A DNA stretch of 53,746 nt from Sphingosinicella sp. (lineage in GTDB: Bacteria > Pseudomonadota > Alphaproteobacteria > Sphingomonadales > Sphingomonadaceae), in assembly GCA_013816585.1 (NCBI GenBank), contig JACDEE010000018.1:1-53746 (forward strand). Reading direction: 5' to 3'. Below are positions 8,948 through 17,858 of the stretch, piece after piece. The position numbers and the translations under genes are program-made. The notes beneath the pieces were generated by a model. It saw nothing but the letters and a program-made list of their open reading frames with translations. It ran no database searches and was not told the DNA's origin. The stretch's first letter is position 1. Each line of letters begins with the position of its first letter.

Positions 8948-10420
8948 ATGGCGATTCGTACGATCTTGCTGGGCGCGGGGCTGGCTGGCCTCCTGCTCGC
9001 CGGCGGTTGCGGAGATCCCGATACCAGCCCCGTTGAAATAAGCGCGATCGGCGGCACGCCGCGCCTTGCGAACCCCAATCTGGAACGGCTCGATCCCCCT
9101 TCCGAAGTGCTGATCCACGCGACCGCGCAGGGACTGGTCCGCTTCGATTCCGCTGGCCAGATCGAACCCGGCCTGGCGCAAAGCTGGATCGTGTCGGATG
9201 ACGGCCTTCGATACACCTTCCGCCTCCGGCGCATGCAATGGCCGGGCGGCGGCAAGATCACCGCCGAGCAGGTAGCCCAGCGATTGGGAGCAGCCGCCAG
9301 CGCGGCGAGCCGAAACCCGCTAAAGCCCCTATTGGGGACGATCGACGAAATCGAGGCGATGACCGACGAAGTGCTTGAGATCAGCCTGGTCACGCCCCGG
9401 CCCAATTTCCTGCAATTGCTGGCACAGCCCGAAATGGCGGTGATCCAGGGCAACAAAGGAACCGGTCCTTATCACGCATCGCCCTCCGGCAGCATGCTGT
9501 CGCTCCATCTGCCCGGCGAGGATGAGGAAGTGGGAGGGGTAGCGGCGTCGGAAGAAGATACGCACGACACGGCGATCCGCCTCCGCGGCGAGCGGGCGGG
9601 GCTGGCCGTGGCCCTCTTCATGAACCGGGAAGCCGATCTGGTGGTAGGCGGTACCGCCGGAGATCTGCCCATCGCGCGCGCTGCCGACCTTCCCCGCGGG
9701 TCATTGATATTCGATCCGGTGGCCGGGTTATTCGGCCTAAGCTTCGGGTCGCGCGAAGGACCGCTGGGCAACCCCGCCGTACGCCAGGCCCTAAGCATGT
9801 CGATCGACCGCGCCACCCTGGTCGGGGCAATGGACGTTCCCGAATTGCAGCCGCGCGAGACCCTGCTTCCGCCCGGCATCGACGAATTGCCCCAGATCGT
9901 CGCGCCCGAATGGACCGGTGCACCGCTGCCCATGCGGCGTATCCGGGCAGCGGAGGCGATTGCTTCCGCCACCGGAGGAAAGCCGCTCTCGCTTCGAATT
10001 TCGATGCCTGATGGGCCCGGATACCGGCTGATTTTCGCTTATTTGCGGCGCGATTGGCAGACCATTGGCGTCAAGGCGGAACGAGTTGCCTCGAACGCCC
10101 GGTCCGCCGATCTGCGGTTCATGGACCTGGTCGCGCCGGCCGAGCTGGCAAGCTGGTACTTACGCCAGTTCACCTGCACCGCGAGCGCCATATGCGATCC
10201 ATCCGCGGACGAGATGATGGCGGCGGCACGAATCGCGCCGACGCCTGAAAACCGCCGGGCCCTGCTGGCCAATGCCGATCGCATCTTGAACGGCACCACT
10301 CCATTCATTCCCCTGGCCGCACCGGTGCGCTGGTCACTTGTTTCCCAGCGGCTGACCGGCTTCCGGCCCAATGTTTTTGGGCGCCACAATATCGGGGAGC
10401 TCATTGCGCCACGGCCTTAG
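8948..10420 (+). CDS. Lipoprotein, family 5 extracellular solute-binding protein
   Basis: A 490-residue protein beginning MAIRTILLGAG with a lipobox LLLAGGC, so it should be a lipid-anchored periplasmic protein. The body follows peptide/nickel-binding proteins (SBP_bac_5): GLVRFDSAGQIEPGLAQSW, DGLRYTFRLR, GNPAVRQALSMSIDRATL. At about 490 residues it is near family size. The start at 8948 is chosen because the signal peptide begins there; a longer reading would overlap the previous gene. No dedicated permease is visible, so it may work with a transporter encoded elsewhere. Confidence 0.82.
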   Translation: MAIRTILLGAGLAGLLLAGGCGDPDTSPVEISAIGGTPRLANPNLERLDPPSEVLIHATAQGLVRFDSAGQIEPGLAQSWIVSDDGLRYTFRLRRMQWPGGGKITAEQVAQRLGAAASAASRNPLKPLLGTIDEIEAMTDEVLEISLVTPRPNFLQLLAQPEMAVIQGNKGTGPYHASPSGSMLSLHLPGEDEEVGGVAASEEDTHDTAIRLRGERAGLAVALFMNREADLVVGGTAGDLPIARAADLPRGSLIFDPVAGLFGLSFGSREGPLGNPAVRQALSMSIDRATLVGAMDVPELQPRETLLPPGIDELPQIVAPEWTGAPLPMRRIRAAEAIASATGGKPLSLRISMPDGPGYRLIFAYLRRDWQTIGVKAERVASNARSADLRFMDLVAPAELASWYLRQFTCTASAICDPSADEMMAAARIAPTPENRRALLANADRILNGTTPFIPLAAPVRWSLVSQRLTGFRPNVFGRHNIGELIAPRP

Positions 10421-10458
10421 GCACCCTAGCTGAAGAGGGACGATAGCGGAGACGAGAC

Positions 10459-10893
10459 ATGCCGACGCGCCAGGAACAGTTCGAACAATTTGCGAGCCAG
10501 CTTCCGATCGGCCGCGATCCCGCCTCGGTGCGGCGCCGGTTGGAGGCGATGGAATTAATCCTCGAACGAGCGATGGTGGTGCCCGGCACCAATTACCGGA
10601 TCGGTCTCGACGCCATCGCCGGTCTGATCCCGGTAGTAGGCGATTTGATTACCGCCTCGATGGGCGCCTGGCTGGTCTGGGAAGCGCGCAACCTCGGTAT
10701 GTCCAAATTCCAGCTCGTGCGCATGGCGGGCAATGTCGCGGTCGATACGGCAGTCGGCGCGATTCCCGTCCTGGGTGACGCGTTCGACTTTGTGTTCAGG
10801 TCGAACACCAGGAATCTGCGGATCCTGAAACGCTATCTGGACAAGCATCACCCCGAGACGATGATCGTCGAAGGCGAAGTGATCGGCCGCTAG
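10459..10893 (+). CDS. DUF4112 domain protein
   Basis: A protein of 144 residues with two hydrophobic stretches around GLDAIAGLIPVVGDLITASMG and NVAVDTAVGAIPVLGDAFD. The paired glycine-rich G-L-I-P-V-(V/L)-G-D motifs are the signature of DUF4112, a small inner-membrane family of unknown function. A start at 10459 is preceded by GGAGACGAG. It converges on nadA, with a 4-base overlap of the ends. Confidence 0.85.
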   Translation: MPTRQEQFEQFASQLPIGRDPASVRRRLEAMELILERAMVVPGTNYRIGLDAIAGLIPVVGDLITASMGAWLVWEARNLGMSKFQLVRMAGNVAVDTAVGAIPVLGDAFDFVFRSNTRNLRILKRYLDKHHPETMIVEGEVIGR

Positions 10894-11891
10894 TCGCCGG
10901 CGAAGACCGGCCTTCCCACATCGCCCTGCCCGACGGTCCGGCCCGCCATATCAAGCATCCGGTCGAGCGATTTCTTGGCACCGATCCGGACGTCGTCGGG
11001 AAGTTCGACCCGCGGCTGCAGGTCGCGGAGCGCCACATAGAGTTTTTCCATCGTGTTGAGCGCCATGTACGGACACATGTTGCAATTGCAGTTACCGTCC
11101 GCGCCGGGCGCCCCGATGAATTTCTTGTGCGGCGCTTTCAGCTCCATCTGGTGGATGATGCGCGGCTCGGTCGCGACGATCAGCAGTTCGTCGGGGCTGC
11201 GCAGCGCATAATCGAGGATCGAGGAAGTCGATCCGACATGGTCGGCATGATCGATTATATGGGGCGGACATTCCGGATGAGCGAGCACCGGCGCGCCTGG
11301 ATATTGCGCCTTCAATTTCAGAAGCTCGATTTCCGAAAAAGCCTCGTGAACGATGCAAACACCCGGCCATAACAGCATATCGCGGCCGGTCTTGCGCGCC
11401 AGGTAGCCGCCCAGATGCTTGTCAGGGCCAAAGATGATCTTCTGTTCTAGCGGGATCTGACTCAGGATTATTTCGGCCGACGAGCTGGTGACGATGATGT
11501 CGCTCAGCGCCTTCACTTCCGCCGAGCAATTTATGTAAGTGAGGGCGATGTGGTCGGGATGTTTTTCGCGAAACGCCTTGAACTGGTCGGGCGGGCAGGA
11601 ATCCTCAAGGCTGCAGCCCGCATCCATGTCGGGCAGCACGACGATCTTTTCCGGCGAAAGTATCTTGGCCGTCTCCGCCATGAAGCGGACGCCGCAAAAG
11701 GCGATCACCTCGGCGTCGGTGGCCTCCGCCTTGCGGCTGAGATCCAGGCTGTCGCCAACGAAGTCGGCAATGTCCTGCAGCGCCGGCTCTTGATAATAAT
11801 GGGCAAGGATGACGGCGTTGCGTGTTCTCCGCAACCGGTCGATTTCCGCCCTTAGGTCGAGGCCCTTAAGGCTGAGATTGGATGCATTCAT
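10890..11891 (-). CDS. nadA: Quinolinate synthase A
   Basis: Condenses iminoaspartate with dihydroxyacetone phosphate to quinolinate in de novo NAD synthesis, using a 4Fe-4S cluster. The 333 residues show AVILAHYYQEPALQDIADF at the start, the YINCSAEVKALSD, HPECPP and NCNMCPYMALNT motifs, and the conserved cluster cysteines within FCGVRFMAE, PECPP and NMCPYM. nadB and nadC are not adjacent. The gene follows DUF4230 and an MBL-fold hydrolase gene on the same strand, probably in one transcript. Confidence 0.96.
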   Translation of the reverse strand: MNASNLSLKGLDLRAEIDRLRRTRNAVILAHYYQEPALQDIADFVGDSLDLSRKAEATDAEVIAFCGVRFMAETAKILSPEKIVVLPDMDAGCSLEDSCPPDQFKAFREKHPDHIALTYINCSAEVKALSDIIVTSSSAEIILSQIPLEQKIIFGPDKHLGGYLARKTGRDMLLWPGVCIVHEAFSEIELLKLKAQYPGAPVLAHPECPPHIIDHADHVGSTSSILDYALRSPDELLIVATEPRIIHQMELKAPHKKFIGAPGADGNCNCNMCPYMALNTMEKLYVALRDLQPRVELPDDVRIGAKKSLDRMLDMAGRTVGQGDVGRPVFAGD

Positions 11892-11911
11892 GGTCTTATA
11901 TCCCCGGGCGC

Positions 11912-12598
11912 TTATTGCGACGCCTGCTTGTCCTTGAGTACTTCCTCGATCCGGCGCGACCTGTCGAGATAAGAGCGGTCCCCATTCCCATCCGTTGCGA
12001 ACCGGACCTCGACATTCGCCTCGATCCCCGCGGCTCTCAGCGGCATGGCAAAGCTTCGGGCCACCGCCCGTTTCGCCGCATCCCGCGCCAATTGCATCGG
12101 CAGCTTTTCCCGCGCCTGCCGCAAAAGCTCCTGCTGGCCGCGTTGACGATTGGCGGCATCCAGATTCTTCTCGGTATTGGAAAGAGCCATCAGAACGCCG
12201 CCCTCCCCATATTCCCGCATCTGCCCTAGATCGATCTCGGGGCCGGCGATTTCAAGCGGCGGAAGCGAGATGCCGAGCGTTTTGGTTTGCTCGTCCCAAT
12301 CGAGATCCTGTTGCCTCAATTTCGCGAGATCGAGCTCGTACCGCACCATGGCCGGCATGATCAGGGTCTTCTCGGCCCGAAAGCCGAAACGGGTCTGACT
12401 GGAGGTCACGACCGCCACGAAGCGAGCGGCAAAGGGAGTGAGCCGCGCCTGCTCGCGGACCGATTGAAGGCTGGCCGCGGCGATCGTTTCCGGATCGGGG
12501 CCGCGAAACAGGTTTCCGAGCCTGAGCGCGCCGACCAGCAACGCACCGAGCAACAAACCGGCTGCCAAGGCGCCGAAGATCAACCCCTTTCGGCTCAT
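11912..12598 (-). CDS. DUF4230 domain membrane-anchored protein
   Basis: A protein of 228 residues starting MSRKGLIFGALAAGLLLGA, one N-terminal membrane anchor, followed by a soluble domain with PFAARFVAVVTSSQTRFGF and a long charged helical C-terminus (RQRGQQELLRQAREKLP). This matches DUF4230, of unknown function, thought to be an envelope protein. Its ATG (12596-12598) overlaps the stop of the upstream hydrolase as ATGA, which points to coupled translation and fixes the start. Confidence 0.8.
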   Translation of the reverse strand: MSRKGLIFGALAAGLLLGALLVGALRLGNLFRGPDPETIAAASLQSVREQARLTPFAARFVAVVTSSQTRFGFRAEKTLIMPAMVRYELDLAKLRQQDLDWDEQTKTLGISLPPLEIAGPEIDLGQMREYGEGGVLMALSNTEKNLDAANRQRGQQELLRQAREKLPMQLARDAAKRAVARSFAMPLRAAGIEANVEVRFATDGNGDRSYLDRSRRIEEVLKDKQASQ

Positions 12599-13461
12599 GC
12601 CGCGATCCGCCACTGGCCATCCTCCTCGATCACCATCCCGCGCGTCTCGAGGGCGATCAAATGGGCCAGGACCGACCGGCCCGCGGCGGGGTGAAGGCGG
12701 GGGTCGATACCCTTGTACATTTGCGCGACCATGGCGGGAATTTCCCCCTCACCCTTCCTCAAATGCCGCAATATCTGGCCTTCGCGCTGTTTTCGGTGCC
12801 CGATCAGGCCCCGTACCAGCCGCTGCGGCTTGTCTATGGCCGGGCCATGGGCGGGATAATAAACGAAGTCATCCCGGCCCAGCAGGCGGCTGAGGCTATC
12901 CATATAGGCGGCCATGTCGCCGTCGGGCGGGGACACCACCGTTGTCGACCACCCCATCACATGATCGCCGGTGAACAACGCCTGCTCCTCGCGCAGCGCC
13001 AGGCACAAATGATTGGAGGTGTGGCCCGGCGTGGCAACCGCCTCCAAGGTCCACCCCTCGCCGCTCAAAATGTCGCCGCCCTCCAATATTCGGTCGGGCC
13101 GGTAATCGGGATCGAAGGCGGCATCCGCACGGGGGCCGTCATCTTCGAGCGATAAGGGCGCGCAGCCGATTATCGGCGCTCCGGTCAATGCCTGGAGCGG
13201 ACGGCTGGCGGGGCTGTGGTCGCGATGCGTATGGGTGCAGACGATGGCGTTGACCCGCTCGTCCTTCAGCGCGGCGGCAATGGCGGCCACATGTTCGTCG
13301 AGGTCCGGTCCTGGATCGATCACCGCCACCTCGCCCTGGCCGACGATATAAGTCTGGGTGCCGCTATAGGTGAAAGGAGAAGGATTGGGCGCCAGCAGCC
13401 GGCGCACCAGCGGGCTTGCCTGTTCGATCCTGCCGGTGGGCCAATCTTCCATCCATGGCAT
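12595..13461 (-). CDS. MBL-fold metallo-hydrolase (LACTB2-like)
   Basis: A 288-residue hydrolase. The zinc motif HTHRDH occupies residues 77-82, later GHTSNHLCL and TGDHVMGWSTTVV supply further metal ligands, and a C-terminal winged-helix-like segment (RKQREGQILRHLRKGEGEI) is as in LACTB2-type proteins. Substrate unknown. The chosen start MPWMEDWPTG agrees with relatives; a further in-frame start at 13548 adds an unconserved, Arg-rich stretch. First gene of a probable operon with DUF4230 and nadA. Confidence 0.85.
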   Translation of the reverse strand: MPWMEDWPTGRIEQASPLVRRLLAPNPSPFTYSGTQTYIVGQGEVAVIDPGPDLDEHVAAIAAALKDERVNAIVCTHTHRDHSPASRPLQALTGAPIIGCAPLSLEDDGPRADAAFDPDYRPDRILEGGDILSGEGWTLEAVATPGHTSNHLCLALREEQALFTGDHVMGWSTTVVSPPDGDMAAYMDSLSRLLGRDDFVYYPAHGPAIDKPQRLVRGLIGHRKQREGQILRHLRKGEGEIPAMVAQMYKGIDPRLHPAAGRSVLAHLIALETRGMVIEEDGQWRIAA

Positions 13462-13640
13462 GTGGCATCGCCGGCGGCGAATGCCAAGCAGGCGCCGCTC
13501 TGGTCCCTGGGTAGCCTTGGCAGCGCCGGGGGCATAAAGTGTCGGCATATTTTACACGGCGGGCTTGCGGTAATCTTTCATTGACCATCGAGAGCCGCCG
13601 ATTTCCGCACTTCCCCCGGTCTGGCACGGCTTATGTATCT

Positions 13641-14492
13641 CTATGGGCGTCCAACGTTCCAACTAAGGGGCGGACGCAGCTTTCCGGCTCGCGCGTCCGC
13701 CCCATTATTTTTGGGCCAATCCCCGCTCAATGTTTCAGCCGTTTCCGGGTCCGCCGGGAAGAAAGCCTCGATCGCTATTTCGGACAGAGTGACCTCGACC
13801 GGCGTGCCAAAAATGGTCGTCGTCGAAAAGAATGACAGGCGCCGGCCACCCATATCGAGCATCAAAGGCACAAGGATGCCGGCATATTCGGTCGATGCCC
13901 TTGCGGGCGGGGCTGGATATTCCTCCAGTTCGTCGCACAAGGCGCCGAGGGCCGGATCGGCGCTCGCTTCATATTGCCCCCGCAGCCGATCGATCAGATG
14001 CGCTTTCCATTCACCCAGGTTGAGGATTCTGGGGGCCACTCCTTCGGGATGAAGGCTAAGCCGCAGTACGTTGACGGGCGGCTGCAGCAAGTCCGGGGAA
14101 ACTCCTTCCAGAAACGCGCCCAGAGCCCCGTTTGCGGCGATCATATTCCAGTGGCGGTCGACGGCCAGCGCCGGAAAGGGCTCGTGGCCTTTGAGGATCA
14201 TGTCGATCGCCTTGCGCGCCTGGTCCAAGGCGGGCTCATCAAGGCTTCGCTCCGGATAAGCGGGCGCCAGGCCCGCCGCCAGGAGGAGGAGGTTCCGGCT
14301 TCGAAGCGGGATATCGAGCTGTTCCGCGACACGTAGCACGATTTCCCTCGACGGCCGCGAACGCCCCGTTTCGATGAAGCTGAGGTGCCGTGTCGAAATA
14401 TCCGCCTCGAGCGCGAGATCGAGCTGGCTCATTCGCCGAAGTTGCCGCCAACCGCGAAGCTGTTCGCCAAAGTCCGTCTGTCTCATTTCCAT
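13641..14492 (-). CDS. XRE-family regulator with MmyB-like ligand domain
   Basis: A regulator of 283 residues. Residues ~8-70 are a Cro/C1-type helix-turn-helix (FGEQLRGWRQLRRMSQLDLAL, then HLSFIETGRSRPSREIVLRV). The rest (LAVDRHWNMIAANGALGAFLEGV, PVNVLRLSLHPEGVAPRI) is the MmyB-like PAS-type ligand-binding domain seen in many proteobacterial and actinobacterial regulators. ATG at 14492 has GGGAG at a good distance. It is divergent from a small membrane protein gene that it probably controls. Confidence 0.88.
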   Translation of the reverse strand: MEMRQTDFGEQLRGWRQLRRMSQLDLALEADISTRHLSFIETGRSRPSREIVLRVAEQLDIPLRSRNLLLLAAGLAPAYPERSLDEPALDQARKAIDMILKGHEPFPALAVDRHWNMIAANGALGAFLEGVSPDLLQPPVNVLRLSLHPEGVAPRILNLGEWKAHLIDRLRGQYEASADPALGALCDELEEYPAPPARASTEYAGILVPLMLDMGGRRLSFFSTTTIFGTPVEVTLSEIAIEAFFPADPETAETLSGDWPKNNGADARAGKLRPPLSWNVGRP

Positions 14493-14539
14493 CGCCAAAT
14501 CTCCCTGCCCCCTATTCGGATGCCGGATGCGCCAAAGCC

Positions 14540-14556
14540 ATTACCTCCGGCGTAAT
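14540..14556. promoter_or_regulatory. Candidate operator between XRE regulator and membrane protein
   Basis: ATTAC (14540-14544) and GTAAT (14552-14556) form an inverted repeat with a 7-base spacer in the only intergenic space between the divergent genes. Regulators of this family often bind such sites beside their own gene. Confidence 0.35.
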
Positions 14557-14630
14557 CGACCAGCCTCATCAAACAAGCGATTTGAGGAGCACGACCGGCG
14601 CTCAGCCGGGCGCAAAATGGGAGACAGGCA

Positions 14631-15020
14631 ATGCAAATTTCGATTTTCCTGAAGCGGGTGCTTCTGCTGGACGCCGCAAGCTGCCTTGGAATGGGGCTTA
14701 TGCTGTCGCTCGGCGCGAGCGCGCTATCACCTCTATTCGGCCTGGATTTGGCTATCGTGCAGGGTGCGGGATTCGCCCTGCTGCCGGTCGGCCTGTTCAT
14801 GGCTGGAATTGCTACCAGATCTTCCGCGCCGGCCCTGTTCGTCTACGCGGTCATCGCTGGAAATCTGCTCTGGACGGCCGAAAGCATGATATTGATCGGC
14901 AGCACGCCGACCATGACTTTGATCGGGGAAGCCTTCGTCGCAATACAGGCTGTGGCCGTCGCCGGGCTCGCGGCGCTGGAATATCTGGGCGTACGGAAAA
15001 GCCTCGCCGCGACGGTTTAG
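14631..15020 (+). CDS. Small four-helix membrane protein
   Basis: A 129-residue protein with four hydrophobic segments (about 7-30, 38-60, 65-88 and 97-118). I see no catalytic motif. Its size and the position divergent from an MmyB-type regulator resemble regulator-target pairs found in many proteobacteria, in which the target is a small integral membrane protein. The function is unknown. Its stop overlaps the end of grxD by four bases, convergently. Confidence 0.75.
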   Translation: MQISIFLKRVLLLDAASCLGMGLMLSLGASALSPLFGLDLAIVQGAGFALLPVGLFMAGIATRSSAPALFVYAVIAGNLLWTAESMILIGSTPTMTLIGEAFVAIQAVAVAGLAALEYLGVRKSLAATV

Positions 15021-15346
15021 GACGCTTTGGCGACCTGCTTTTCGTCCAGGAGCTGCAGGAGTTCGCCGGCCTCGAACATCTCCATCATGATGTCCGATCC
15101 GCCGACGAACTCCCCCTTCACATAAAGCTGGGGAATGGTCGGCCAATCCGAAAATTCTTTGACCCCGTTGCGGATCTCCGGATCCTGGAGAACGTCCACC
15201 GTTTCATAGGCGACGCCCAGATGATCCAGAATCGCGATCGCCCGGCTGGAAAAGCCACATTGAGGGAAAAGCGCGGTTCCCTTCATGAACAAGGTGACGT
15301 CGTTCGCATTCACGATTTCAGAAATGCGATCATTTGTATCGGACAC
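15017..15346 (-). CDS. grxD: Monothiol glutaredoxin (Grx4 type)
   Basis: A protein of 109 residues with the monothiol active site CGFS (Cys30 to Ser33) after KGTALFPQ, then [37 protein letters not shown], the GSH-binding part of the fold. Such proteins carry or transfer 2Fe-2S clusters, often together with BolA. The gene for a BolA protein lies 6 bases upstream on the same strand, supporting that partnership. Confidence 0.95.
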   Translation of the reverse strand: MSDTNDRISEIVNANDVTLFMKGTALFPQCGFSSRAIAILDHLGVAYETVDVLQDPEIRNGVKEFSDWPTIPQLYVKGEFVGGSDIMMEMFEAGELLQLLDEKQVAKAS

Positions 15347-15352
15347 TTGAAA

Positions 15353-15592
15353 CTACTCCTTTTCCGGCGGCGCAGTACTGAGCTGCAGCGCGTGAAGCAC
15401 TCCGCCCATCCGCCCGCCCAGCGCCTCGTAGACGCGCTGATGCTGTTTGATTCGAGGGACGCCTCTAAAAGACTCAGAGATAACCTTTGCTGAATAATGA
15501 TCGCCGTCGCCGGCAAGGTCGGTGATTTCGACCTGCGCGTCGGGAATAGCCTGAACGATCAAGGCCTCGATCTCTTCAGCGGCCATCGTCAT
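15353..15592 (-). CDS. BolA-family protein
   Basis: A protein of 79 residues with the class II KH-like BolA fold: IEALIVQAIPDAQVEITDL, then GDHYSAKVISESFRGVPRIKQHQ, VYEALGGRMGGVLHALQLS. The conserved His of the RIKQHQRVY region is present. BolA proteins bind 2Fe-2S clusters with monothiol glutaredoxins. Start chosen at 15592 (MTMAAEE); the gene begins 4 bases after the zeta-type gene ends, in the order zeta, BolA, grxD. Confidence 0.92.
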   Translation of the reverse strand: MTMAAEEIEALIVQAIPDAQVEITDLAGDGDHYSAKVISESFRGVPRIKQHQRVYEALGGRMGGVLHALQLSTAPPEKE

Positions 15593-15596
15593 GATC

Positions 15597-15923
15597 TTAT
15601 CCCATGCCCTCAATGAACTGGCGGCGTGCCTCAACCGCCTTATGCTCTAGGGCCTCGCGGATTCGGCCGTCATCGCATTCCACCCCGGCCGAGGTTAGAT
15701 CGCCCAAAAGCTTCCGGATAACGTCCTCATCGCCCGCTTCCTCGAAATCGGCGCGAACCACTTCCTTGGCATAGGCATCGGCCTCCTCGGCCGTCAGCCC
15801 CATCAAATTCGCCGCCCACTGGCCGAGCAATCGGTTGCGCCGGGCGATGACCTTGAACTGCATTTCCTGATCGCGGGCATAGATATTTTCGAATGCTCTT
15901 TCGCGGTCGTCGAAGGTGGTCAT
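15597..15923 (-). CDS. DUF1476 protein (F1-ATPase zeta-type inhibitor)
   Basis: A 108-residue helical protein beginning MTTFDDRERAFENIYARDQEM and continuing RRNRLLGQWAANLMGLT. DUF1476 includes the zeta subunit that blocks ATP hydrolysis by the F1Fo-ATP synthase in Paracoccus and other alphaproteobacteria (family knowledge); the inhibitory part is the N-terminal helix. First gene of a short operon with BolA and grxD, and it has a plausible promoter region in 15924-15993. Confidence 0.88.
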   Translation of the reverse strand: MTTFDDRERAFENIYARDQEMQFKVIARRNRLLGQWAANLMGLTAEEADAYAKEVVRADFEEAGDEDVIRKLLGDLTSAGVECDDGRIREALEHKAVEARRQFIEGMG

Positions 15924-15993
15924 GGCGGTCCTTTGGATTGGTGCTTCAGCTGTCAGATAAGCGTGGCGGACCCTGTGCGCAACAAGGGGCGGA

Positions 15994-16992
15994 TTAGTCG
16001 ATGGTCACGACCAGTTTTCCGACCGCCTTGCGCGCGGCCATGTGCGCGATCGCCTCGCCGCCCTGTTCAAGAGGCCAAATGCGGCTGACCTTCGGCGCGA
16101 TCCGGCCTTCATTCCACAGGCGAAACAGGGTTTGGATATGCGCTTGATTGGCCTTGGGATCGCGCGCGGCGAACGCCCCCCAGAAGACTCCGCACACATC
16201 GCAGCTTTTGAGCAAGGTGAGGTTGAGCGGAAGCCGGGGGATGCCGGCGGGAAAACCCACCACCAGATAGCGGCCTTCCCAGGCGATCGAACGAAGCGCG
16301 GGTTCGGCATAATCGCCGCCGACCGGATCGTAGATGATATCGGCGCCATTCGGTCCGACCGCATCCTTGAACATGGCGGCGAGCGCCTTGGAGCCATCCT
16401 TATCCAACGGGCCGGTCGGATAGACCAGAACATCGTCGGCGCCCGCCTGCCGCACGATTTCGGCCTTTTCCGGAGAGGAGACAGCGGCAATTACGCGCGC
16501 ACCGTAGGCCTTGCCCAATTCAACCGCGGCCAGGCCCACGCCGCCGGCGGCCCCCAAAACGAGCAATGTTTGCCCCGCCTGCAACCGGCCCCGGTCGAGC
16601 AAGGCGTGGATGGAAGTTGCATAGGTCAGGATCAGGGCGGACCCGTCCTCGAAGCTTCGCTCGGCGGGAAGCGGCAGCGCCGCCTTCGCATCGATCGCTA
16701 TTTTCTCGGCAAGCCCGCCATGGCCCAGCATCGCGATCAGGCGGTCGCCCACCGACCAGCCTGCAACATCTTCGCCGAGCGCCTCGACCACGCCCGCTAT
16801 TTCTCCGCCAGGCGCGAATGGCCGTTCGGGCCTGAATTGATATTTGTCTTCGATGATCAGCACGTCGGGATAATTGATCGCGCAGGCCTTTACCCGCACC
16901 AGCAATTGCCCCCTGCCCGGAACCGGATCAGGAACCTCGGTCAGTTCCAGCGTGTCCGGCCCGCCCGGAGCGCTCGAGAGGAGTGTCCTCAT
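15994..16992 (-). CDS. NADPH:quinone oxidoreductase-like, zinc-independent MDR family
   Basis: A 332-residue medium-chain reductase: GroES-like N-terminal part (VKACAINYPDVLIIEDKYQ, PFAPGGEIAGVVEALGEDV), then the Rossmann motif VLGAAGGVGLAAVELGKAYGA and SPEKAEIVRQAGADDVLVY. The tyrosine and NADPH-binding features of quinone oxidoreductases are present and the structural zinc lobe is absent. The true substrate is unknown. The ATG overlaps the stop of the lactonase gene by four bases (16989-16992). Confidence 0.86.
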   Translation of the reverse strand: MRTLLSSAPGGPDTLELTEVPDPVPGRGQLLVRVKACAINYPDVLIIEDKYQFRPERPFAPGGEIAGVVEALGEDVAGWSVGDRLIAMLGHGGLAEKIAIDAKAALPLPAERSFEDGSALILTYATSIHALLDRGRLQAGQTLLVLGAAGGVGLAAVELGKAYGARVIAAVSSPEKAEIVRQAGADDVLVYPTGPLDKDGSKALAAMFKDAVGPNGADIIYDPVGGDYAEPALRSIAWEGRYLVVGFPAGIPRLPLNLTLLKSCDVCGVFWGAFAARDPKANQAHIQTLFRLWNEGRIAPKVSRIWPLEQGGEAIAHMAARKAVGKLVVTID

Positions 16993-17837
16993 TCCGCCGC
17001 CAAGGGGAAGGCAGGCAGCTTGGCGATGTCGGCGCGTTCGTGCTGGATGATCACCTTTGCCCCGAGATTCGCCGCCATTTTGTCGAACCGGTCCATCGAC
17101 GCCAGGGTGTCGGCGCGGTCGGTATTGAAGGGTGGCACGCCCTTGATCGGGACCTGCTCGCTGAAATGATAAAGGTCGCCGGTCAGCAATATGGGACCGC
17201 TGGCGAGCTTGACCAGCAACGAGTGATGGCCCGGCGTATGCCCGGGCATGTTGAGCATGATGACCCGGCCATCCTTGAAAATATCAACATCGCCACGCAC
17301 AGCGAGCGCATTGGAGCCCTCGGCAAGCCACGGCTTGATCGCTTCCGGTTTCAGGGACGGGTGCGCGGGCGTCGCCCGGAGGGCCGCTAGATCCTCGGCA
17401 CCAATTACCAGCTTGGCTTTCGGGAATTGCGCCGCCTGGCCGATATGGTCGAAATGGAAGTGACTGATGCCGACCATTTCGATCTGATCCGGCCTGACCC
17501 CGATCTCGCCTAGTTGCGTGCCGATGCTCTTGTCGAGGCTCATGCGCTGGGCGGGGCTGTCTTCCGGCTTGCCAAGAAGGTCTGCGGTGAGGCCGGTGTC
17601 CCAAAGCAGGTAGCGGCCAGCGTCCTGGATCAGATAGCAACTGGCCGTCAGGTTTTTCTGCTGGCCCGGGGTATAAGCAGAGGTATCGGAGAAATAGGCA
17701 TTGTAATCCTTGATTAGGATCGATCCGCAATCCAGCCGCCAAAGTTTGAGCGACGTGGGTTTGGGCGCCACCGGCGGCGGTGCCTGAAGCGCGCTTAACG
17801 CGAAGAAGAAGGCGGTTGCTGCTAATAACTTCTTCAT
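16989..17837 (-). CDS. Exported MBL-fold protein, N-acyl homoserine lactonase-like
   Basis: A 282-residue hydrolase with a signal peptide (MKKLLAATAFFFALSAL). The metal motif HFHFDH at residues 126-131, GHTPGHHSLLV and LTGDLYHF place it in the metallo-beta-lactamase fold, nearest in shape to AiiA-like N-acyl homoserine lactonases, which open the lactone ring of quorum signals. Secretion to the periplasm is unusual for AiiA but common in this environmental branch. The substrate is inferred only from family. It shares a four-base overlap with the reductase gene downstream. Confidence 0.8.
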   Translation of the reverse strand: MKKLLAATAFFFALSALQAPPPVAPKPTSLKLWRLDCGSILIKDYNAYFSDTSAYTPGQQKNLTASCYLIQDAGRYLLWDTGLTADLLGKPEDSPAQRMSLDKSIGTQLGEIGVRPDQIEMVGISHFHFDHIGQAAQFPKAKLVIGAEDLAALRATPAHPSLKPEAIKPWLAEGSNALAVRGDVDIFKDGRVIMLNMPGHTPGHHSLLVKLASGPILLTGDLYHFSEQVPIKGVPPFNTDRADTLASMDRFDKMAANLGAKVIIQHERADIAKLPAFPLAAE

Positions 17838-17858
17838 CTGCGAATCTCCCTATTTCGA